From contig JAFFJZ010000026.1 in assembly GCA_018340375.1 (NCBI GenBank), positions 2,170,001 through 2,234,000 of the forward strand: a DNA stretch of 64,000 nucleotides, given 5' to 3'. The notes under the pieces were generated by a model, which was given only the letters and a program-made list of their open reading frames with translations, searched no databases and was not told the DNA's origin. The stretch comes from Gonatopus flavifemur. Lineage: Eukaryota; Arthropoda; Insecta; Hymenoptera; Dryinidae. The position numbers and the translations under genes were made by a program. Every line of letters begins with the position of its first letter. Positions within the stretch are counted from its first letter, which is position 1. Below are positions 45,143 through 58,129 of the stretch, piece after piece.

Positions 45143-47737
45143 GACTTATGACTGGGCCATAGCCGGAATTATTCGAACAGTAATAGCACCAATCAATGGC
45201 CCTTCGATAGTTGACTGCTGGATGATCACTTAGGCCCAACAATGGCTCAGGAGGCTTGAATCGGTCAATACACAGTAAAAAGTAAATCTTAATTCCATGA
45301 TCGACTGATTTTCAGATGAGGCTTAAAATCAGCAATGTTGCGATTTCAGCCGTGATATGGGATGGAAGAGAGTTATGGCCGTATTAAATTGAATTAAATC
45401 GGGCAATGTGCTGATTATCAGCAAAGCATATCTTATAGGCAGCCATGTAGAGTTCAATTCATAATTGAATCGACGGGAAGAAGAACTCGACGAGCGCTCG
45501 AACCGCGTTGCAAGTTTGATCCAAACGGTCCCGTTGGAGGTCGAAAAAAAGTTGGAATTTTGAAAATCTAAAAATACTAGATGACAGGGCTTGGAAAATG
45601 AATATCAGTATCTGTTTGCCATTTTTCTCTAGGTTACATCGTTTTCGAGAAGAAAAATAAAAACTTCCTATTTTTTCGCACCAAAAATCAATATTTTTCA
45701 ATATTAAACTCGTTCTCACTCGGTCATTTTTCGATGTATCGGGATGAACCTTGCGGATTTCGGTTTGTAAGACTTTTCCGAAGACAACATTGTAGTGAAA
45801 GTTTGTAAGAATTAATAATGAATGAATAAATTTTTAATTCGAAGTGAAAATCATTTTCTCGATGCTTTGCATTGAAAAAGTGTCGGAGGAAGTAAGAGCT
45901 ACAAAAAACTTCTAGCGAAAAAGTTGTTCGCTAGTATATAGACAAACTTTTTGGAAATTTTTAGATCGATTGGACGATGAGTTTGTAAAATACAGCGATT
46001 TATTCATTAGAGCGGAACGAAAACTTTTCATGTTTTTGCGTCGATTACCCGTTGATATTGAAATTCGTAGAAAAAAATGTATTCACTGGATTTCTCATCG
46101 TGAGTTTATGTTTTTTGGGTCGGAGAATCCGAATATCGGAGAATTTTTGTGAAATTCGTCATCCAATTGTTTATTTATTCATTATCCAATTGAATAGTTT
46201 ATAACAAAGAAATTCATAACTATTTTTACAAAATTATATTATATAATTATAGTATATATTCTCCAGTGATCGGCTATGTATTCATGATTAGGCTCGCTAT
46301 ATGGGTTGCGTTTCTAAGAAATATCAAAAGAGTGGAAAAGTCCACAAATATAAAATTAGTAAATTCTCTAAGTATTGCTGATTGATACCCATACTTTTTC
46401 TTGTAGATTTGTTATGTAATCTTTCTAAAAACTGGCCGAGGTCTAGCTGGATGATAAAGTCGAACTAGATTATCATTGTGTTGAAGAATCACTTCGACCA
46501 AATGGAATATGATAAGAATATTCCAACAACAATATTATATATCACATCGAAACATTTTATCGTCCTCAATCGGGACTTGATGAAATTTGCACTGAGAAAA
46601 AGGGTTGAGTTGAATATTAGACAGTTAGGAAATTTCGTCACTCTAAATAAAATCTTGGTTGCACCAAATAAAATGTATTTGTTCCAGCTAAATTTTTCAC
46701 ATTGATTCACATTGACTAAACTGTTACCTGTTGAAAAAATCCAGTATGGTCCAACAAGAAACCAATTTAGTCCCAGCCGGACCAACTTGGTTCCTTATTC
46801 CGTATAGCACCGCCACCGACGAAGTCTCAGACAGCACAAGAATCCCCGCAAAGAGAATCTCCCCGTTATGTGGATAATAATTAATGAGTTCAATATAAGT
46901 CCAGTGAACTCAAAATGGGGTCTTAATCGATGACTCAATGTTTAGGTTTCTTAGGACATTCAATACGTTTTTATTTTGAATTCACTGGATTCATGTTGGA
47001 ATCATTGTTAGTCGCATAACGGGCCCTATTTAAGAGGTCTTCAAGAAGTCTCCATGAATTTAAATTGATCATTTGTGCTGATTGAGGCATGTCATTTTCT
47101 GCAGAGTTTAGGAAGAAAATTTGTGGTTGAACGTTAAACTCGATACAGAAGCAACGTGAACGCATATGCCAAAAATGTCGATCTCGATTTTCATGCGGAT
47201 TTTTCTGCGTTGCTTTCAGATTGCTTTTACCTCGAGGCACTGTTTCACCCCATCGACAGATTTTCCTCCCAAATTCTATGTGGAGGCAATATTTCACCTT
47301 TAGTAGCCGTGCTGTGCTTGAAAAAATAAACCCGAATGAAACGGGCTTAACAAAATTTTTATCCTCATTATGACAATCGGACTATGACTAGTAATATATG
47401 ATGATTTTTTGAGTTTATTTTGTCTTGGATCATCAACTTTTCACGCTCATTCACTCTTGAGCCAATCGACGCCCACCAAAATTCGGATCACCTTAAGAAG
47501 CAAATGAGGAGTTGTATCCTTCTCTTTTGTCTCGCAAAGTGGTCCAACTGAACTTCCATGCATAAGTGAATGGAGTTCTTGACTCAGGCTCATTCCTCTT
47601 AAACTGTGGAGTGAGCCATAGAAAATGATTGACAACTATTTCACCACGATCCACGATTTAATTTCAGAAGGCCATCTGGTGATTCTCTTACAGAAAAGTG
47701 GCGATGAAGAACCGAAATATCGAAAAGCCGACAAATT
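45143..47737. other. Gene-poor sequence, nothing recognised
   Basis: It should begin with the remainder of the gypsy LTR or its flank. Open frames are short and without motifs. No strong inverted or tandem repeat was seen. Confidence 0.5.
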
Positions 47738-48055
47738 CCCAAGCAGCAACAGAATTTCAAAGTATATACGAAGTAGAAACGTTCATAGAATGTACGGATG
47801 AGATACGAAGAACATATAATGAATGTTCATAGAATGTTCGAATAAGCCTGTTTTGAATATACTTAGAACGTACGCAGTACATTCGAAACCTACGATATAC
47901 ATTCAATCGACGTTCAATCAACGTGCTGTCGTATATTCGGTTACATACGTTCGATAAATATGCATAGCACCTATAGAACGGTCTCATTCGAATGTGCAAA
48001 GAACATATTTCCAATATTCGAAGAACGTTCATAGTATATTCTGGTGCTGCTTGGG
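47738..48055 (-). repeat. MITE family A, copy 8 (full length)
   Basis: 318 bp, perfect CCCAAGCAGC/GCTGCTTGGG ends, TT on both sides. It is very close to copy 7. Confidence 0.9.
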
Positions 48056-49073
48056 TTGTGTATCAAACCTTGATTCTCACGAAGAGGGTCAAATTTGATT
48101 CGTGCTCTGATTGGTTGATGTTGATAAAATTAACCAAGTTTCCTTCCAGTCAATTCAACAATAATTTTGATGGTGACGTACCCATACAGCACGCTGGTCT
48201 CGATGTGATTATGGGAAATTCTTTATGAATTCATCATGGAATTCCCTAAGAGTTCCTATTATGACAATTCAGAATGAGTTCTGTATGAATTTTTGGTTTT
48301 CAAAAAGAACCCTGAAGAATTCTCAAGAATTCATTATAAATCCTTTCTGAACTGACATAACAAAAGTTCATTCAGAATGTACGTGTGTTGTGTGAGTTAT
48401 TCCTTGCTGTCCAACCGCTGTAGTAACCGGAGCTCCGGTAATATTAACCGTTTTTCCCGTTCAGTGTAATGATTCAATTCTTTTTCCTGAAGTTCACCTT
48501 GAAACTTGAAAAATGGTGTTACCTTCCAAGGTGTGACTTGCAGCGTTCTTGAGATATTTTTTAATTCTCTCAAAAAATGTGAAAATTTTTTAATCGAAAA
48601 TTTTGCCAAATCAAAAAGTTGTTCCATTTTGACCGTATAATATATTTGTGCAGTATTTACACTGTTGAAAATTTCTTGGATTTCCATTCATTTTTCAAGT
48701 ATACTTGTAAATTGAATTTTAAATTCTTGTTGATTGAATGAGGAATTCAATCACATGTAATTGAATTTTCAATCCTTGCTATATTATATTACCCACAATA
48801 GTACAGTTTATCAACTGAATTTTTATTCAAATGTGATTAAATCTCAAAAACTCTTTCAATCACGTGAGTGGAGATTGCTTCCATCACATGTGATTGAAGC
48901 TTCATGCAGAAATTTTTAACAGTGTACAGTTCGTTCTGCAATGAACAAGTCCTAGGATTTGTTGAGGGGTTGTTGGTAGGATGGTTATTTATGATATCGA
49001 TATTGTTGTACACAATATACAATGTATATATCCATTTTTTATATATTTTTATTTTACTTTTTCCCTGAAAGTA
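48056..49073. other. Intergenic or intronic sequence upstream of the SLC22 exon
   Basis: AT-rich. 48,680-48,930 has repeated TTGAATT/AATTCAA and CACATGTGATTGAA words, perhaps an old MITE. No exon recognised. Confidence 0.45.
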
Positions 49074-49334
49074 CACAGAGAGAACAATTTAGTTATAGTT
49101 ACCAGCATTTGGTAATAGTTACCAAATCTCATAGTTGGATATGGCGAAATAAATATTTAGTTATAGTTACTGACATACAGATTCACAACCAAGACTTCTG
49201 ATTATAATTACCAAATTTTAGTTATTGTTACCAAATCCTGGTGATAGTCATCAAATTTTGGTAATGATAAACCAATCACATATTCGAGAGAACCAAATTC
49301 ATTTGGTAACTGTAACTCAGTTCTTTTATCAGTA
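49074..49334. repeat. MITE rich in GGTAACTATAACTA words, CACAGAGAGAAC end
   Basis: The left TIR, including TTAGTTATAGTTACCA, pairs loosely with TGGTAACTGTAACTCAG at the right. TA lies outside the left end. The end resembles the CACTGAGAG hairpin at 11,230. Confidence 0.55.
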
Positions 49335-49453
49335 TGAACACACATTGTATAAGAATATGATATCATGAATAACACTTATTGCCATTTAAAATCTCTTGCA
49401 TCGTCTACTATTTTGATATTGAGAGGAATAATTATTCGTTTTTATGTTCACAG

Positions 49454-49720
49454 GAGCATGAAGGGTCTGAATGGGAAAAATTGCGTACACCAATTGGATG
49501 AAAGCACAGCTTTGAGACCAAAGCTTGAAACATTTGATGACATCCTTCCGTATGTTGGCGATTTTGGAAGATATCAATGGTTCCTTCTTTTGGCGTTACT
49601 TCCTTATAGCGTCGCTTATGCTAGTCTATATTTCTCACAGTTCTTCCTTACTTTGGTTCCTCCAGAACACTGGTGTCGCATAAGTGAATTAGAAGCATTT
49701 AATTATACACAAAATGAAAG
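49454..49720 (+). CDS. Organic cation transporter (SLC22 family), first coding exon
   Basis: A pyrimidine-rich acceptor ending TTCACAG precedes 49,454, ATG is at 49,458 and a donor AAAG|GTACTT follows 49,720. The exon codes for about 88 residues, ending in phase 2. The protein has ETFDDILPYVGDFGRYQW, the conserved cytosolic start of insect Orct-like carriers, then a first membrane helix (FLLLALLPYSVAYASLYFSQFFLTL) and PPEHWCR at the start of the large extracellular loop. Such carriers move organic cations or anions across the plasma membrane. No later exon could be found to 64,000, so the gene has a long intron or continues beyond; this could also be an isolated remnant. It is the only host gene seen. 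Confidence 0.8.
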
Positions 49721-49857
49721 GTACTTTCATTCATTTGAGCCACTTCCAATTTTTCTATGGATGATACACATTCGGACTCCTGAACCTTGTATTTATTGGA
49801 AATAATTCGACAAATGAGACAATAATTCTGAAAATTATTTCTAATTTTTGGTTCCTA

Positions 49858-50928
49858 CCCTAGCGGATTCAAGTAGACCGAAAAATGACCGAAATATGAC
49901 GTCAGTTTTTGAATTTTTTCGACTGAAAACCGGACAAAGAATTACCCATTTTCTTTGGAATTGCGAAATATGAGCATGGATTTCATTAGGTCATATTTTG
50001 ATCATTTCCCACGAATCAACCAGAAATAGACCATTGCACAGGGAACGCTGTTACTGGTCATATTGCGGTGACTTTTCAGACTAAACGTAGCCAAAATGAC
50101 CCGTGAATTCATGTGGTCGGATTTTGGTTCATTTCATCGAAATGACTGGAAATGCACCATTGGATGGAGAATTAGATTGGGTCATATTCCAGTCATTCTC
50201 AACAAACAAACCGTGAAGAAACCATTGCATAAAAAGCGCTAGTACTGATCAAATTTTTGTGATTTTTCAGACGAAAAGCGTTCAAAATAATCCGCGAATT
50301 TATGTGGTCAAATTTCGGTTGATTTCATCAAAACGACTGAGAAAGCACCAGTCGATGCAGGATTCGATTCGGTCATATTCCAGTCATTTTCAACAAACCA
50401 ACCGTGAATAAACCATTGCATACAAAGCGCTAGCCCTGGTCAAATTGTGGTGATTTTTCAAACTAAAATTATCCAAAATGACCCGCGAGTTTATGTGGTC
50501 AAACTTTGGTTAGTTTCATCGAAAAGAGAATCTTTGCATGCGAGTATCCGGTCATTTATGGTAATCGACCTCAAAATAACCAAAGTCATCCCAAATCTCA
50601 TTGGACCATCAGACGATGTATTTCAGTTACACGACCAATATTCGTTCATCATTGTTCTCCATACGTGTTCGGTTTCTCTGGTCATTTTCAGGTGTGTGCA
50701 TTTGAATGAGTTTACCACGACCGATTTTGAGTTGAGGTCCATTTTGGGTGTGTTTCCGGTCCAAAAAATTCACAAACTAGCCTTAATAATATGGTTACGA
50801 TCCAGCCAACTTCCAGTGAAAAACCTCTTTATGACCACTTTCTTACCTGAAAATCACCAGTTTCTGACCGAACCCAAAAATGACCGAAAACTGACCAATT
50901 TATTTCGGTCATTTTGAATCCGCTAGGG
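49858..50928. mobile_element. 1.07-kb TIR element, CCCTAGCGGATTCAA ends, TA duplication
   Basis: Ends CCCTAGCGGATTCAA and complement, flanked by TA. The interior has about five loose ~180-bp units with AACCGTGAATAAACCATTGC, GGTCATATTCCAGTCATT and TTATGTGGTCAAA words. If the SLC22 gene is intact, it lies in its first large intron. Confidence 0.8.
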
Positions 50929-51829
50929 TACTGAAGAAAATATATTCTAACTAGGAAGAGTCCCATTACACGAATGACTCAGGCCACCAAATTCTGTATA
51001 AATTCTACACTCAGAGAAAAATCTGGTTCTCATAATCAGGTGACGTAGTTAATTTTGGCCTTAACCATTCCATCTAGTTGCCACCCCTGGTTAAAAAAAA
51101 CGATTGATTCCGACCAAATACTATTGATCAATCGACTGATCGGAATGAATCAGAACATTGTGCAGTCGAAATGCTGATTGAATCCAATCGGATCACTGCC
51201 ATGGGCTGTCTTATTCATGAATAGGAAAAGAAGCGAGTATGACTGATGGATTGAATCCCTGGTTAAACAATCCGATTGAATCCGATAAAAAAAATTTTAT
51301 CGGAATGAATTGAGTTTCCGCATCGGAAATTTCCTATTGATACCAATAAAATAATTTTTAACTGGATTTAATCGGCATTTTCCCTGGTGAAAAAATCCGA
51401 TTAAATCCGATAAAACAAACTTATCGGAATGAATTGATTCCTGCATCGGGATTTTCTCATTGAATTTTATTGGTTGTTAACCTAACCAACGAACGGTTTA
51501 TATACATTATATACGCGCATTTTATATCAATTAAACGAACACATATATCATTCATTCAATCATTACGTATGACAAATTATTGCTGAAATAAATTCAAACG
51601 ATCATTTATGTGTTATTAACATGGTGATCACCCATCCACCTTGTACCGCAGTTGTCGTTGCTTAACCTAGAAGATCGATCTGGAACACCCGCTCGCTCGA
51701 TGCCGTGGTTCGCTTCCTATCAATGTGAACTAAATGACTGTCTTATGTCAGGGATGGGTGTCCTATAGTAATGAGATTCAATTGGTAATAGTCCATTGGA
51801 CATATGAGGGATTGTATCGGTCGTAATGA

Positions 51830-52650
51830 GAGCATGGGAGTTCATTAATAATGAAAATCCCAATGAAGACCTAGAAAATATTTCCCAATTGGATTCAATC
51901 GGTATTTTATCAATTATGAAAATTCTAATTGATGCGAGTCAAATATTTTCCAATGGGATCCAATAGGTATTTTATCAATAATAAGAATCCCGATTGATAT
52001 CAATGAAATATTGTGTAATTGGATTCACTTGGTATTTTATGATCAATGAAAATCCCGATTGACGCTAATACAATATTTTTCAATTGGATTGAATCGGTAT
52101 GTTATTAATTATAAAGATTCTAATTGATACCAGTCAAATATTTTTCAATGACATCCAATAGGTATTTTATCAGTAATAAGAATTCCTATTGATACCAAGA
52201 AAATATTTTTCATTTGATTAAATCGAGATTTTATTGATTATTGAAATTTTAATTGATATCAGTGAAATATTTTTTAATGGAATTCAATGGGTATTTCATT
52301 AATCACAAAAATTCCAAATGATACCGAGAAAATATTTTCTGATTGGATTCAATGGGTATTTTATGGTTGATAAAAAATTCCGATTAATACCAATAAAATA
52401 TTTTTTAATTGGATTGAATCGGTATTTTATTAATCATGAAAATTTCAATTGATACCAGTCAAATATTTTTCAATGGCATCCAATAGGTATTTTATCAATA
52501 GTAAAAATTTCGGTTGATACCAATACAATATTCTTCAATTTGATTCATTCGGAGTTTTATCAATCATGAAAATTCTAATTGATACCAGTAAAACGCTTTT
52601 CAATGGGATCCAATTGGTATTTCATCAATAATAAAAATTCCAATTGACTC
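51830..52650. repeat. Tandem array, ~60-bp units
   Basis: Roughly 13 units on the theme TTGGATTCAATCGGTATTTT, then ATTAATCATGAAAATTC, then TTGATACCAGTCAAATATT. Confidence 0.8.
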
Positions 52651-52849
52651 GTTTACAAGGCAACGCGCACTAACTTCTGACGAATGAGGCGCAAACAGAC
52701 ATTTGAGCGCTAAATAACAGATGAAATAACATGGAAAACAAAAGATTCCGACAATATCCCAAGCGCGGTTCGTTTGAATAGAGAATTCCGAGTACTTTTT
52801 GATCAGAAGGTATATAATACTTTTTAAGGTGTTCAGTGTGGTTTAGATT

Positions 52850-54420
52850 TCGTATATTGATATGACTCATTGAATAAGATACAATCCAATCGGCTATACC
52901 ATGATCGGATCCGATTGAGTAGTAGAACCTCTCTTTAATAAAATTTCATTCGTCTACAGATTTTCTGAGTCGACTAAACCTCCATTGAATCCGATTGAGT
53001 CAATTGGGCGATTCCTGTTTACAACTTAGTTGCAATAGTATACCTTGTATATCAGCATCTCAGTATGATTCCCATCCTCTATCGTGATATGAACCAGTGA
53101 ACTATAGAATACTATAGAATCCAATTGGTCATGTCTCTATCGAATCCGATTGAGTAGTACAGTCTATCTTTGATGAAATTTTATTCGCAAACAGATGTTG
53201 TGAATCGGCTAATTGCCCATTGGATCCGATTGGGTCAGTTGTGCGATTTCTTTTTACAACTCATTTTGGATAGTGTAATTTGCAAAACCATGTTTTGGCG
53301 TGATATCATTGTGCATCGTCATATGACTCATTGATTACGATAGAATCCAATCCATCGTACCCGTAGCGAATCCGGTTCAGTACTAGAGTCTGTCTCTGAA
53401 GAAATTTGATTCACAAATAAATGTTTTGGATCGGTTAAACCCCCATTGGATCCACTTAGGTCAGTCGTGCGATTCCTCTTTATAGATCATTGTGAATAGT
53501 ACCATTTGCATAATCAGTGTTTTGGGATGCTTCCCATTCCACATCTTGATATAACTTAATGAGTACGATAGAATCTAGTCGGTCACATCCCTATTGGATC
53601 CGATTGAGTAGTAGACCCGATCTCTGGGAAAATTTCATTCGCCTACAAATGTTTAGAATCAGCTCGGCCCTCATTACATCCCATTGGGTCAATCGGGAGA
53701 TTGCTGTTCGCGAAACACTCAGAATAGTGTACCTCGTATATTAGCGTCTCAGTGTGATTTGCATTTCATACCGTGATACGGCTCAAAGAATACGATAGAA
53801 TGTCATCGGTCATACCACTATCGAATCCGATTGAGTAGTAGATCCTACACTGATAAAGGTCCACTCGGTTCCAGATGTTTCAAATTGACTGAACGCTCAT
53901 TGAATTCGACTGGGTAAATGAGGCGATTCCTGTGTACAACTCACTTGCAGTAGTGCACCTTGTATATCAGCGGCTGAGCGTGATTTCCATCCCGTATCGT
54001 AATGTAAATCATTAAATACTATAGAACGCTATTGGTCATGTTCTTATCAAATCCGATTGAGAAGTAGCGCCTATTTCTGATAGAATTCCAGTCACCTACA
54101 GATTTTTTGAATCGGCTACATCCCTATTGAATCCGATGTGGTCAATTGTGCAATTCATTGAATATTATAGCATTCAATCGTTCATTATTTTATCGAAACC
54201 AATTGAGAAACAGAGCCCATTCCTGATGGAATCTCACTCGCTCAGAGAGATTTAGAATTAGCAAAACTCTCATTGACTCCGACTGGGTGAATACTTTCAA
54301 CCTCAGTTGAATCTACCTTGAAAAAATAAAAAATTGCATATCAGTATTACAGTGAGTTTTTGAGTCTCAATCGTATCATGAATTACTGAATACTGTAGAA
54401 TCGAATCAGCTATTCTCCTA
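52850..54420. repeat. Tandem array, ~180-bp units
   Basis: About eight diverged units with GATAGAATCCAATCGG, GAATCCGATTGAGTAGTAG, GATTCCTGTTTACAACTC and CAGTGTGATTTCCATCC-like words. Confidence 0.75.
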
Positions 54421-55238
54421 ATGAATCTGATTCCGAATGTACAGCCCTTTGACAATATGTTCAACTGGAAAAACTTTCAACGAATCAAATTCGCTCACAA
54501 CGTTCAAATTCCCTATTCATTGCGATTCCTCAACTCCGTACATTTACCGATAGATTCTCAAGTATTTATATTGGTTGATTCGTTGGCATGCTCAATAAAT
54601 CCAATTGTATTCAATCGGGATATCGACTGCACAATGTTCTGATTCAATCTCATTCATTTCTCATTGCCACCATTCTCCGTTTATATTGTTCTTTCTCCTA
54701 TTCAATCTCATTGTCTATTGCGTTTCAACATTACTGGGCGAATGTCGATTCATCCCCATTCGCCCACCCGTTGATTTCCGTTTTAATTCCCAATCAATAT
54801 AATCTCCGATTTTTCCATTCCCAATCCACCATTTGATTCTGTTTGGATTGCAATGGGTGAAACGATCATTGAATCCTATCGAATATCATGCGAAAATCGA
54901 AATGTTTAAATGACTATTGAATCCAGAAACGTGAATATGTTCAAACCGCATTCGATCTGATTACATTTTTTTCCCCCATTTCCCTGTGAAGAAGTGTCCC
55001 TTGTTTCACCTGTATGTCCCTGATTCAGTACCATTCATCAAAGCATGTCTATTGGTTCTGATTAAATCTGACCAATTCTGATTGAGGCTCAATCGTCAAA
55101 TATTGATGCTCCAAAGTACGTACTATTCATTCAATCAGATTTGGTCAGAATCAATCGTTTATTTTAAGCAGGGACAACCACATCGTGATTTTGTTGCGCA
55201 GGGATGGTTTCTGTGACTATGTTGTTTTTTTCTCAGTG

Positions 55239-55866
55239 TATACTGTATACTGGATACAGATTTGATGATATGCACACAATATGCATGAACAACATATGAC
55301 CGTTATAGTTACATAGTGCATTTTTGTGAAATGAAACGCTCCTTCTACCAAACGCGAGGACTTCAGTCTGTTATAGTAGGAATTTTCACTCGTGGTTTAT
55401 ATAATTGGGCCATTCTATCGAAATTTGTCATTATTCTGAAATCATATATTTATTTTTTTCCAGCATCAGCTATTTTTGATATAATAGTATCTTCTCTCCC
55501 TTTGCATGTTACATTCATTGAATTCTCAAGGGGGTCAAAAAATGTTCGCATTTCGTCGAAGTATCGATGATTTCTTAAGTGTGGTCATACAAAAATCTGA
55601 CGACCGTCGCTTCCTCTGTATATTTACATTTCTGTTGGATTGAAAATTTATAATTACGTCTGAATTAACGGAACCCGTCAAAATTGGTATAGATATCTTG
55701 ACTTGTCATTTAAACATTAATGAAATTGTGCGAGTGTTTCTTTCATACGTAAGATTGATCACTCCGTTAATTGGGCTTCCAACCAGCCTCTCCGTTAATT
55801 TGGTGATTCTTTCAGATATGACAATGTGAATGGTTTATTATGAAAGGAATAACCGATCGATGCGAG
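55239..55866. other. Intergenic or intronic, nothing recognised
   Basis: AT-rich; no exon or repeat recognised. Confidence 0.45.
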
Positions 55867-56053
55867 AGCAACAACAGAAGTTCAAAGCATGTACGAAATA
55901 GAAACGTTCGTAGAATGTATGAATGAGATACGAAGGACATATAATGAACGTTTATAGAATATTTGAATGAGACTGTTTTAAATATACTCAGAACGTATAT
56001 AGTACATTCGAAATGTACGATATTCGTTCAATCGACGTACCGTCGTATATTTG
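55867..56053 (-). repeat. MITE family A, copy 9 (half only)
   Basis: The first 187 bp of a reverse copy, lacking the CCCAAGC end, is cut off at 56,053 by the palindrome that follows. The other half is not found beyond it. Confidence 0.75.
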
Positions 56054-56054
56054 A

Positions 56055-57138
56055 CCAATAAAAAAACTTCAAAAAAGTAAAAAAATCACGCCAAGTACAT
56101 GAAAATGCGGTCAATCCTAAAAAAAAATCTAGAAATACATTCAAACGAAAATTCTCCTACAATGAGAATTTCGATAAGATACAACAGGATATGCTTCACT
56201 TGAAAAAAAAAGATGTGAAACCAATATGAGCTGCCAAGTACATTCGGTTATTCAAATGGTATGTAAACGATTTCTTGTATATTGTAACTTCATTTTGTTT
56301 AAATTGTATTCAAAGAGATTTATGATTGTATTGAATTAATAATATATAGTGAGGTGAAACAAAAATTAGGTTCAACCACTTGACATACTAGAAACAACTC
56401 TGACCTATTTGAAACTCAACGTGTTGATCGTTTCTAATATGTTTTGAAATTTTTCACATACCAGAAACAGCGCTAAGTTATTCCAAACCAAACGCGTTAG
56501 TCGTTCCAAATAGATTTTGAAATCCACGTCAATGCGGAACACTTGGCGCGGCTGATGAAGATTTTATGATCCAACGTTTTGATCACATACTTTCAACAGA
56601 ATTGTTTGAATACACTTGAGGCTCAAAACTCACGTAATCGGCCGCGCCAAGTGTTCCGCATTGACGTGGATTTCAAAATCTATTTGGAAAGACTAACGCG
56701 TTTGGTTTGGAATAACTTAGCGCTGTTTCTGGTATGTGAAAAATTTCAAAACATATTAGAAACGATCAACACGTTGAGTTTCAAATAGGTCAGAGTTGTT
56801 TTTAGTATGTCAAATGGTTGAACCCAATTTTTATTCCACTCCACTGTATACTTTCAATCGAATACAATCATAAATCGCTTTGAATACAATTTAAACAAAC
56901 TGAAGTTACAATATACAAGAAATCGTTTACATACAATTTGAATAACCGAATGAATGTACTTGGCAGCTCATATTGATTTCACATCTTTTTTTTTCAAGTG
57001 AAGCATATCCTGTTGTATCTTATCGAAATTCTTATTGTAGGAGAATTTTCATTTGAATGGATTTTTAGATTTTTTTTATGATTAATTTTCATGTACTTGG
57101 CGTGATTTTTTTTACTTTTTTGAAGTTTTTTTATTGGG
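56055..57138. mobile_element. 1.08-kb near-perfect palindrome
   Basis: Arms 56,055-56,551 and 56,641-57,138 of about 497 bp, around an 89-bp spacer. Ends CCAATAAAAAAACTTC and ...GAAGTTTTTTTATTGG. A single-arm relative lies at 9334-9520. No coding content. Confidence 0.85.
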
Positions 57139-58129
57139 ATTTCACTTCTTTTTCTGGATGTGTCCTTAACTGAACATAAATAAAATTCGAATGCTCATGT
57201 CTAATTTAATAGCGATCGTAGCGATGAAGAAAATGTCCTCAGATCATTTGTGATATGAAAAACTCACTTGGGTTTCCATCAGTCATCTCATCATTGGACA
57301 GCAATAGATAATCGACATAAAGAATAAAGAAGAGGAGGAAAGAAAAGTGAATTCCCATAAATCAATACATATGTGCAGGATTCCGAAAAGTAAATATTAA
57401 TTGACCGATAAGTTGGCGCTCAAAGCAGCCCACGATTTTGTTTTAAACATGTATTGTGCAAGAATTCCCATTGTTTTTAAAATATGATTGTTAGGAAAAC
57501 GAAACAAAACAGATTTTACGAACAGAGAAAACTTGCACACAATATGTTTAAGGTATCCAACGAAAATTTTTTTGTTAAAATGAGAATTTGTACCATTTGG
57601 CATGAAGTTGAAAATAGTTTCCCAGCAAAAATGTTTCAATGACTCTTTAGGATTATTTTAAAGAGTATCTTAAAGAGATGTCAAATATTCATTTATCATG
57701 CAACAAAAAGAGATATCTTCAAAATATCTGGTCAAGAGAATTTTCCAGTACTGTACAAGAAATTTTTTAGAATTTTGTGAAATATCCATCAAAATCATTT
57801 TGAAAAATTCTTCAAGAATATTTAGTCGGTTGTGGTATTATAAACGTATACGATGTTCTTCAAAATCACCTATACAAGATTATAGTAATTGAATTGTTAT
57901 TTGATGAGCAAGTGAAATTATTGCTTTTTGAAGAAATATATGTATGAGTCTTTAGCATAACGTGGCCAATTTCGTTCTTCAACTCGCAGATCATGAATAA
58001 ATATCCACTTTGTACCTTTACTTCGTAACATGCACGTAAAGTTACCTTCGGAAATACTTCTTCCCTGATGAAAAATAACGGCTATAACTTTATAAAAGTG
58101 TCATGCAATTTGGATTTTTGTGGTTGGCA
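57139..58129. other. Nothing clearly recognised
   Basis: AT-rich, with local TTAAAGAGTATCTTAAAGAG repetition near 57,650. No exon seen. Confidence 0.45.

Larger units (their letters stand above)
51085..55173. mobile_element. 4.1-kb non-autonomous TIR element with internal arrays, duplication AC
   Basis: CCCTGGTTAAAAAAAACG at the left and (inverted) CCCTGCTTAAAATAAACG at the right, with AC on both sides. Both ends continue GATTGATTC and then GACCAAAT. The interior consists almost wholly of GATTGAATC-type repeats. No coding domain is seen. Near the left end CCCTGGTTAAACAATCCG and CCCTGGTGAAAAAATCCG recur at 51,260 and 51,384. Confidence 0.75.
51008..55238. repeat. CACTSAGAGAAAAA-ended MITE split by a larger element
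   Basis: The outer pieces 51,008-51,084 and 55,174-55,238 are the two halves of a small TIR MITE with TA outside. Together they would be about 140 bp. Its end sequence matches the hairpin at 11,230. Confidence 0.65.

Noticed and set aside
46971..47297. 108-residue minus-strand open frame as a host gene
   Set aside because: No recognisable motif, no splice or homology support, and such frames are expected by chance in 2.6 kb.
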